From Tricholoma matsutake (lineage: Eukaryota; Basidiomycota; Agaricomycetes; Agaricales; Tricholomataceae), in the NCBI GenBank assembly GCA_026075535.2, contig AP026546.1, forward strand, positions 5,146,001 to 5,210,000: DNA of 64,000 bases, written 5' to 3'. The notes below the pieces were generated by a model. It did not search any database, had not been told where the DNA came from, and saw only the letters and a list, made by a program, of their open reading frames with translations. Shown piece after piece: positions 57,411 to 64,000 of this stretch. How positions within the stretch are numbered: the first letter of the stretch is position 1; each line of letters begins with the position of its first letter. A program made the translations under genes and the position numbers.

Positions 57411-58030
57411 TTACTGTCAACTTACTTACATATGCAACCCATGTGTTTCGACTGCCGCTAAATCTACGGTTCAACTGAATGACTCCAGGGGATACGGTAG
57501 GAAGACCGTGACCGTACGGGCCAGTGATTTCTTTCAAGCTTAACATCTGAAATCATATCTCTGCCCTTTGGCCAACGGCGATGATCATCATATAGTCATA
57601 CAGTCGGCTTTCTCATACTGCATAGCCTCGGGACCAGCTCTAACCTTATGCAAGATCAGACTCCAAACCAGTCGCAGGGTGCGGTAAAAGAAATTTATTC
57701 CCACAATACTTTTTCCGAGGTTCAACCGAAACTTCAACACACTATTACCGCGCCCTAGCGACTGGCACAACTTGTAATTATTCCCACTACTTTAGTAGTG
57801 GGTTTTACTGTCTGATGATGCACAAGATCCATGTTTGCCCGATTTGCATGTGTATGTAATCGGTCACAAATTGTGACTGTTTCGATTCTCATTGGTTGTG
57901 AATGGTCAGTTGATCTGTTTGTAAGTGGACCATGGAATGTCGTCAGGAAAGAGTTGTGTCGCTTGACTACTCCTTGTCATTTCTGTTTGCCTATCATCAT
58001 GTTGCAAGCTTGAGTTCTTGGTGAACTTGT
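57411..58030. other. Interval between mL59 and the Helitron
   Basis: No gene supported. A perfect 8-bp stem, CCCACTAC-TTTA-GTAGTGGG, lies at 57783-57802 and could be a terminator-like or Helitron-end hairpin. Confidence 0.4.
57783..57802. other. Perfect stem-loop
   Basis: Stem CCCACTAC/GTAGTGGG with a TTTA loop, about 230 bp before the first recognisable Helitron coding sequence. Helitrons carry a hairpin near their 3' end, so it might mark the end of a neighbouring copy, but no CTRR terminus is evident. Confidence 0.45.
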
Positions 58031-59164
58031 CTCTGCAGCCTTTGATGGTTCATTTTCTGGTTCTAGGATATCTCAAACACTGGCAACTATGCTTAACGTG
58101 CTTGGCAACAATGTCTCACTTCCCATCAATGCTGACATGGGTTCTGGATGCTTTGCTTGCATTGTGAATTTGGAAGTTGATAATGAACTACGTTCTGATG
58201 TTGTACTTGGGAGAGATTGGATGACGTACTATCGAGAATATCTCATTTCGGAGGGATTGGTGGTGTTCAGGCTGTTCCAATGTGAGCAGCAGGTGAAAAA
58301 TGCAGGCAAGTTGTTGATTTCTGTTTCTCTTTTTACTGTGTTTAATTTTTGCATGTAGATAACCAGAGCACAACCTGGGAAACAATGGGATGCACTTGTC
58401 ATGATGATCAAATGATTGTTGTCGATTCCACTTCCCTTGCTTCTTCCAGTTTGGTGCCTACCATTAATAATCTCCCTATAATTCATGAAATATTATTAAA
58501 TCCTGCGTCTCCCATCTATTGTGATGGCCCATCTCCTTCATTGGAAATATTCCTTCAGTCTCATGGAATACCTGTGCATGATGACTTCCAATTCTCTCGA
58601 ATGGTGCTTATTCATCATCTTGTAAATGGTGTTTGTGTTTACAGCTCTCATGCGGACTGTCAGTCTGTTGCGATGACGAATAATGTTCCCAATGTTGTGC
58701 TGGCTGTTTCAACCCATGTCCTCAATGCTCTGCTTGCTATCTTTCATGTTCTTTGCAAAAGTCTGGGGTATCAATGCAAATCAGACATGCTTGAACATCA
58801 GCAATTGTTACGTTGGATGTGAGCTGGGCATGATACTCTTCAAGATGGTGTTCTTCCAAATTTTCAGGATTCCTTAAAGAAGTTTGAGTATCTAACTAGA
58901 TCTGAAGCGCTAGCTATGGCTGCTAGCCATGGACTATCCCCTCTTGGGACACTGGATGAAATTAAAAATACAATTATGGCGCACATCAGTGAAGGTGTAT
59001 GTTCTCGATTTCAAGTTACACTACCTCCCGCATGTGCTAAACTATGAGATGATTGCCCAAACGAGCTGACACAGATGCCTGATAATGATGATGATATGTG
59101 CATTCATGATACTCAACCCGGGAAAACCACCAAAACAGCCGATGAGGCAACTGATGATATTTGC
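58031..59164 (+). pseudogene. Helitron protein, N-terminal part
   Basis: SQTLATMLNVLGNNVSLPINADMGSGCFACIVNLEVDN, then DVVLGRDWMTYYREYL, a region common at the start of basidiomycete Helitron polyproteins, followed by a Cys/His-poor linker, LEIFLQSHGIPVHDDF and a SAP-like helical segment (LTRSEALAMAASHGLSPLGTLDEIKNTIMAHI) near 58890-59000. It is split by frameshifts and a TGA at 59045-59047. The last Helitron-like residues before the inverted repeat are QPGKTTKTADEATDDIC. Confidence 0.65.
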
Positions 59165-59812
59165 ACGAGTCAGAGGAAGGGTGCGAGACGTTCTGAATGT
59201 TTGTGGTCCAACCTATGGGAAGACAACTAGTTGGTACTAGTCGGAAAGGTAGTTCTATAAGAGAGGAAGGTGTTTGGTGTGGTCCGATGGGGTATTGATC
59301 AATATTGAGGACAATTGATGATATTGACGGTGAACAATGTTTATCATCGATGGTCGATGTGTGAATTCTGAGGACCTTTTGATAGGTCAATAGTATGTGA
59401 AGTCTTTAGCCGATGGCTAGGAAGTGTCAGGATAGTTACTAGTGCTAACAATAAGAAGGTCGAAAGAGGATTGAGGACGAGGATGATCACAGAGGTCTCT
59501 CATTGATTGAGAAAACTTGTAGAAGCTTAGATTGTTTTAGAGAATAGATTGGATTCTTAGAACTCTGTATGAGGCAATATGTGAAGACGATTTCTTGTTA
59601 TTTCCAAGTAGATACTACAGAGTTTTATATGTTTTAAAAGAAACTTCCTAAAATGGTATAAGAAACATGTGTAGAACATGAGGCAAAAGATATGAGTTAA
59701 GGCACAAGGCCAAAAAGGAGACTGGAATCCAAACAAGAAAGAGATATATCATATGATGAAAGAGTAATAAAGGGTATAGAACTAAAAAGGGACTGTCCTT
59801 TGTGTATAAACC
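59165..59812 (-). repeat. LTR, left arm
   Basis: About 650 bp beginning GAGTCAGAGGAAGGGTGCGAG (plus sense) and ending near GTGTATAAACC. The same family has a diverged copy at 33664-34290 and an inverted copy at 61590-62235. Confidence 0.7.
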
Positions 59813-59815
59813 ATG

Positions 59816-60540
59816 CTAAGTCTTGCAATAATCTGTCCAGTGGGTTCTGTACGCGATAGGGACTTGGAATGAGGCTGACCTACTATCAGCAGGTTTGAGC
59901 ACAAGTTGGAATACTTCCTGGTGCATGGTCTTCCACCATTTAGATAATGAAGGCAGCGTGTGCATTGTATCGATGTAGACTTTTCCAAATAGAGGGGCGG
60001 GAGTGGCGATGATTGGTGGAATAAGGAGATTTTGAGTCTGTCGCAACTGACAGTAATGGCACGTTTGGATGTACCATGTGATATTGGCTTTCAGGTTGGG
60101 CCACCAGAATCGTAGGGCGACGTGAGATTTTGTGGCGAAGATCATTTTGTGTCCGATGTGGTCATGCAATGATCAGATAATGTCGATGCAACATTCTGGA
60201 ATCACAATGATCTTGTGTTCTCTGTGACGATCTTTTCGCCATAGTTTTCCAGAATCTATGAAGAACTTGGTGCAATATCGCATGAAGGTAGCATACTCGG
60301 TGTCTGATAGATCTGGGGGTCGCACCATATTGTCTAACCATCTATGAACAAGCAGTAATTGTTCATCTTCTTTCTTTGCTTTGGCCAATTGAGGTACGTC
60401 TTCGTATGAAACATCCTCTCCCTTACTGAAATCTGAGGCTTGGGCAAAAGTCGGATATGTTGCATGAGAGGGGAAAGGTCGAATCGAAACTGGGTTGATT
60501 TGGTGAATGAAACCATGTAGTTTGTCAATCCAGTCACCAA
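59816..60540 (-). pseudogene. Gypsy integrase N-terminal region, left arm
   Basis: In minus-strand sense: YATFMRYCTKFFIDSGKLWRKD, then after TGA 60173-60175 the zinc finger HDHIGHKMIFATKSHVALRFWWPNLKANITWYIQTCHYCQLRQ and the run-up to the catalytic core (GKVYIDTMHTLPSLSKWW, with the first Asp). It stops before the second catalytic residue and runs into the LTR, so the core is deleted. Confidence 0.8.
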
Positions 60541-60639
60541 ATTCTTCTTCTACTTCAATATCATCATCTATATCCCCATACCACCTAGTTTGTATAAAGA
60601 GATCTGCGAAATGCTGAAAAAGAAGATCAAAGCAGGAGT

Positions 60640-61300
60640 CTACCAGTCATCAAACTCATCATACCGATCACGATGGTTTTGCATTGTGAAGAAAGATGCA
60701 AAATCGCTCTGAATAGTCCACAGTCTCGAGCTGCTAAACCAAGTTACAATTCAGCACTCAGGTGTCATCCTGATCCCCAAGCATTTAGCTGAACAGTTCA
60801 GGGGATGCACTGGTGGAGGGATGTTGGATTTATATGTCATATTTGATGAAAGGCTCGTAGCTGAATCTTCTCAAGATCTAATGACTTTCCAGACCCCATT
60901 CAGTGCACTTTGAATCGTCACCCTACCGATGGGTTGGACGAACTCAGTTCCGATCTTACACGACGACATTACTTTCATCCTACAACCCGAAGTCCCTCAT
61001 ATCACGATCCCTTATATTGATGACACACCAGTGAAGGGTCCGAAATCAGAATATTGAATGATCAGTGGGTCTTACAAAATGATCGCTGACAACTCAGGCA
61101 TTCGACGATTTGTATGGGAGCATTTCGAGAACCTGAATCGCATCGTCCAGCACATGAAGTATTGTGGTGGGACATTCTCAGGACTGAAGTTATTTGCTTG
61201 TGTCCCCGAAATAATTGTTTTAGGTCATCGATGCAATATTCAAGGTCGAATGACTGATCCAACACGTATCGATAAGATTCAGAAGTGGTCTGGGTCATAT
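60640..61300 (+). pseudogene. Gypsy reverse-transcriptase fragment, spacer
   Basis: Plus-strand RT palm and finger sequence: MTFQTPFSAL, IVTLPMGWTNSVPI, DDITFILQPEVPHITIPYIDDTPVKGP (YIDD catalytic aspartates), GIRRFVWEHFENLNRIVQHMKYCGGTFSG, VLGHRCNIQGRMTDPTRIDKIQKW. Several frame breaks. It runs toward the right arm, where the integrase finger follows directly (FWWPNLKADITWYIQTCHYCQL), so RNase H is deleted between. Confidence 0.82.
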
Positions 61301-61314
61301 GCTCACGGAAGTTC

Positions 61315-61580
61315 TACAATTCTGGTGGCCCAACCTGAAAGCTGATATCACATGGTACATCCAAACGTGCCATTACTGTCAGTTGTGACAGACTTGAAAT
61401 CTCCTTATTCCACCAATCATCGCCACTCCCACCCCTCTATTTGGAAAAGTCTACATCGATACAATGCACACACTGCCTTCATTATCTAAATGGTGGAAGA
61501 CCATGCACCAGGAAGTATTCCAACTTGTGCTCAAACCTGCTGATAGTAGGTCAGCCTCGTTCCAAATCCCTATCACGTAC
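61315..61580 (+). pseudogene. Gypsy integrase N-terminal region, right arm
   Basis: Plus-sense copy of the integrase zinc finger and pre-core seen at 59816-60120, with TGA at two Arg positions (after HYCQL and after QT). Confidence 0.8.
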
Positions 61581-61589
61581 AGAATTTAT

Positions 61590-62235
61590 ACACAAAGGAC
61601 AGTCCCTTTTTAGTTCTATACCCTTTATTACTCTTTCATCATATGATATATCTCTTTCTTGTTTGGATTCCAGTCTCCTTTTTGGCCTTGTGCCTTAACT
61701 CATATCTTTTGCCTCATGTTCTACACATGTTTCTTATACCATTTTAGGAGGTTTCTTTTAAAAGTTAAAACATATAAAACTCTGTAGTATCTACTTGGAA
61801 ATAACAAGAAATTGTCTTCACATATTGCCTCATACAGAGTTCTAAGAATCCGATCTATTCTCTAAAACAATCTAAGCTTCTATGAGTTTTCTCGATCGAC
61901 GAGAAACCTCTGCGATCATCCTTGTCCTCGATCCTCTTTTGACCTTCTTATCGTTAGCACTAGTAGCTATCCCAACACTTCCTAGCCATCGGCTAAAGCC
62001 TTCATATACTATTGACCTATCAAAAGGTCCTCAGAATTCACACATCGACCATCGACGATAAACATTGTTTGCCATCAATATCATCAATCGTCCTCGATAT
62101 CGATCAATACCCCATCAGACCATGCCAAACACCTTCCTCTCTTATAGAACTACCTTTACGACTAGTACCAACTAGTTGTATTCCCATAGGTTGGACCACA
62201 AACATTTGGAACGTCTCGCACCCTTCCTCTGACTC
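61590..62235 (+). repeat. LTR, right arm
   Basis: Inverted copy of 59165-59812, ending CCTTCCTCTGACTCATG in plus sense. Confidence 0.75.
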
Positions 62236-62305
62236 ATGCAAATATCATCGGTTGCCTCATCGGCTGTTTTGGTGGTTTTCCTGGGTTGAGTATCATCAGC
62301 GTGTT

Positions 62306-64000
62306 CTTTTTGACACAACTGAGCAATAATATACATCGACGTCCTTTGTGCAGATTACTTCAGTTGTATAACATAGAGCATGACACCAACACATCATTTA
62401 ATGTTCTCCGTTGAACTTTAAAGAAATACATTAATCAACTCCGGAAAGGGAAAACATCTGTGATGCAAGTGCAGTCTCGCAGATTTCCACCGACAAATTC
62501 AAGACAAGCTGAAATTGAAAGAAATTGACCATCCACTGTATCTGATGATTTGAAAACTAAAATAAGTCAATTGTTTCACTCTGAAACTGGCAGCGATGCA
62601 TGCAGATGTTGTGCCAAATCTTGTCCTGTGTCTGACTGTGAATGGATTTCAATGAGACTGTTAAATCTTGATTGCGTCTGATGTCCTGAAACTCACTGTG
62701 ATGAAAGCACATACAAAACACTATTCTTTCAGGCTATTCATCCTCTTCTTCCATACCAAGGTGGAATATTACAAAATGTTGTTCTTGATCCCTCAGGTGT
62801 TCGTCAGGTGGGAGATGATGTATATGAAATTAATCTGTGTATGTCTTGTTTGAAAACAATCCAAAAACAGAAAATTCCTGCACTTGCATTAGCGAATTGA
62901 ATGTTTGTTGGACCAGTGCCATCAGAATTGAGAGATCTGACACCAATAGAAGAATCAATGATTGCATTGTGTTGTGCAAAATGTTGGATCATCCAGTTAA
63001 GTGAGCAAGACTCTGGACTCACCCTCCCACAATCCCAATGGGGATTTCATGGGAACATCATCATTTATCCCCAGCAGCCTCAACGAGTTGCCACTATTTT
63101 ACCACCTTCTGTAGAAGAAATCATGTCTCCTATTTGCATTATTTTTGTTGGCTCTTCTCCACCTTCCCATGAGTGGCTTCATGAAAAAGTTAAGCCTTTG
63201 GCTGTACGTGGGCATAAAGTTTGAGAAGTGTTAGTATGGCTGAAAGCACATAACCCTCTCTATGCAAAAATTGAGATTAATTATGATGTATTTATTAAAC
63301 AGCTTACCAGAAAATGGTCTCCTACCATTTTATGTCGAACATGTTCCATCAAATGTAGATGGAGACCCTCTAACATCATGGTATGATATGGGCTCTTCCA
63401 CATCTAATCTTCATTAACAGCAAGTTCCTCCTGATGCTGAAGCTGCATTCCAAAAGCTGATCATTTCCAATGTTGATGGCCATGCATCTTCAAATGAATT
63501 GAGAGCAGTGGCATTGAGGCATGTACAGAAGAAAAAAGGCAGTTACTTCAAGCTTCCTCATGACATGAACCCTGAAAACGAGTTTATAAACCCCCAGCTA
63601 TTTCCTAAAATCTATCCAACTCTGTTTCCATTTGGAATTGGGGGGCTTGAAGATTGCAGTCATAAAGAACCAGTCTCTCTCAAGCGACATGTAAATCATC
63701 TTTTGAATCTTGTGGATCAACGATTTCAAGAGCATCCTTCATTTTTGTTTATTGCATTCAATATCTTACAGAGAAGATTGCCTTTACTACACACCAATTT
63801 AAAAACGAAGGGCAAGAAATTTTCCTCTGCAGCTAATTCATTTGCATCCATATCTCCTGATGCTATTCATCAAGTGTTAGAAAGAGTGATTCAAGGAGAT
63901 TTAAACACAGCTTATGATGATAGCCTGGTTCCCCCCATTCATCATTCCCTGCTATTCATCATAGGCGCCGTTTGTCGTTGTCAGCACCTCCATATCCCCC
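62306..64000 (+). pseudogene. Helitron protein, DUF6570 and Helitron-like N-terminal domain
   Basis: SAP-like LYNIEHDTNTSFNVLRxTLKKYINQLRKGKT (about 62360-62450), Cys-containing ACRCCAKSCPV and LCMSCLKTIQKQKIPALALAN, then MFVGPVPSELRDLTPIEESMIALCCAKCWIIQL (DUF6570-type) at 62900-63000. QSQWGFHGNIIIYPQQP follows, and from 63421 to the edge a frame open for about 190 codons: NELRAVALRHVQKKKGSYF, QLFPKIYPTLFPFGIGGLED, HPSFLFIAFNILQRR, of the Helitron-like N domain. TGA at 62526, 62898 and 63222 and a shift near 63300 break it. After AYDDS (about 63924) the sequence no longer resembles the family. Confidence 0.82.

Larger units (their letters stand above)
59106..62305. repeat. 3.2-kb inverted duplication of gypsy sequence inside the Helitron
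   Basis: Left arm 59106-60120 and right arm 61315-62305 are reverse complements (for example GTGCGAGACGTTC, AACTAGTTGGTACTAGTCG, AACATGAGGCAAAAGATATG, GACTGTCCTTTGTGTATAAA on the left). The arms contain an LTR of about 650 bp plus part of an integrase gene. They also include 59 bp of Helitron coding sequence at the outer end of the left arm, copied in reverse at the right end. The right arm lacks about 35 bp next to the LTR. The spacer 60121-61314 holds other gypsy pieces. Confidence 0.9.
58031..64000 (+). mobile_element. Helitron (rolling-circle transposon), 5' part, interrupted and off the right edge
   Basis: Coding sequence typical of Agaricomycete Helitron proteins lies on both sides of an insertion: 58031-59105 plus 62306-64000. 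The second half carries the DUF6570-type region and the Helitron-like N-terminal domain. The Rep endonuclease and PIF1 helicase parts expected downstream are outside the window. Termini were not identified. Confidence 0.8.

Overview
The window is nuclear DNA from a filamentous fungus, almost certainly a basidiomycete of the Agaricomycetes. The host genes have short (about 50-60 bp) GT-AG introns. They encode fungal proteins (the autophagy scaffold Atg11, a Ran1-type meiosis/nutrient kinase, mitochondrial ribosomal protein mL59), and F-box/leucine-rich-repeat-like genes appear several times. The transposon set (Tf1-type and other Ty3/gypsy elements, KDZ, hAT, a DUF6570-type Helitron and a RecQ-like helicase) is the usual one for mushroom-forming fungi. 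I do not name a species.

Layout. 1-9.5 kb is a host gene block: atg11 (minus, 3' end off the left edge), an F-box-like gene (plus), a Ran1-like kinase (minus) and a TENA/THI-4 protein (minus). 10.6-16.4 kb is one complete Tf1-like gypsy element on the minus strand, with 279-bp LTRs and a 5-bp target duplication. 16.4-27 kb is a repeat island: a foldback element, a family of palindromic hairpins, a hAT-type MITE, a minisatellite, a truncated gypsy element, a decayed RecQ-like helicase gene and another inverted repeat. 28.2-32.5 kb holds a 631-aa orphan gene and an F-box gene with a frame break. 33.1-48.3 kb is one KDZ-family transposase gene split by nested insertions: gypsy-derived elements, a hAT MITE, and an 8.7-kb gypsy element that itself carries a solo LTR and another hAT MITE. 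48.3-54.9 kb holds a decayed cysteine-cluster gene and a nearly complete 4.2-kb hAT transposon. An F-box relic and intact mL59 follow at 55.8-57.4 kb. From about 58 kb a Helitron runs off the right edge, interrupted by a 3.2-kb inverted duplication of gypsy sequence.

The unifying signal is mutational. In the two LTR pairs compared base by base, every substitution lies at a CpG or an inferred former CpG. At least two dozen in-frame stops in the mobile-element genes are TGA at positions expected to be arginine CGA. The host genes lack this. That is the footprint of CpG methylation followed by deamination (or a CpG-directed RIP-like process) acting on the repeats. The other standout is an array of stem-loops in the LTRs of the 8.7-kb element, where the loop is constant and the stem sequence changes on both sides together.
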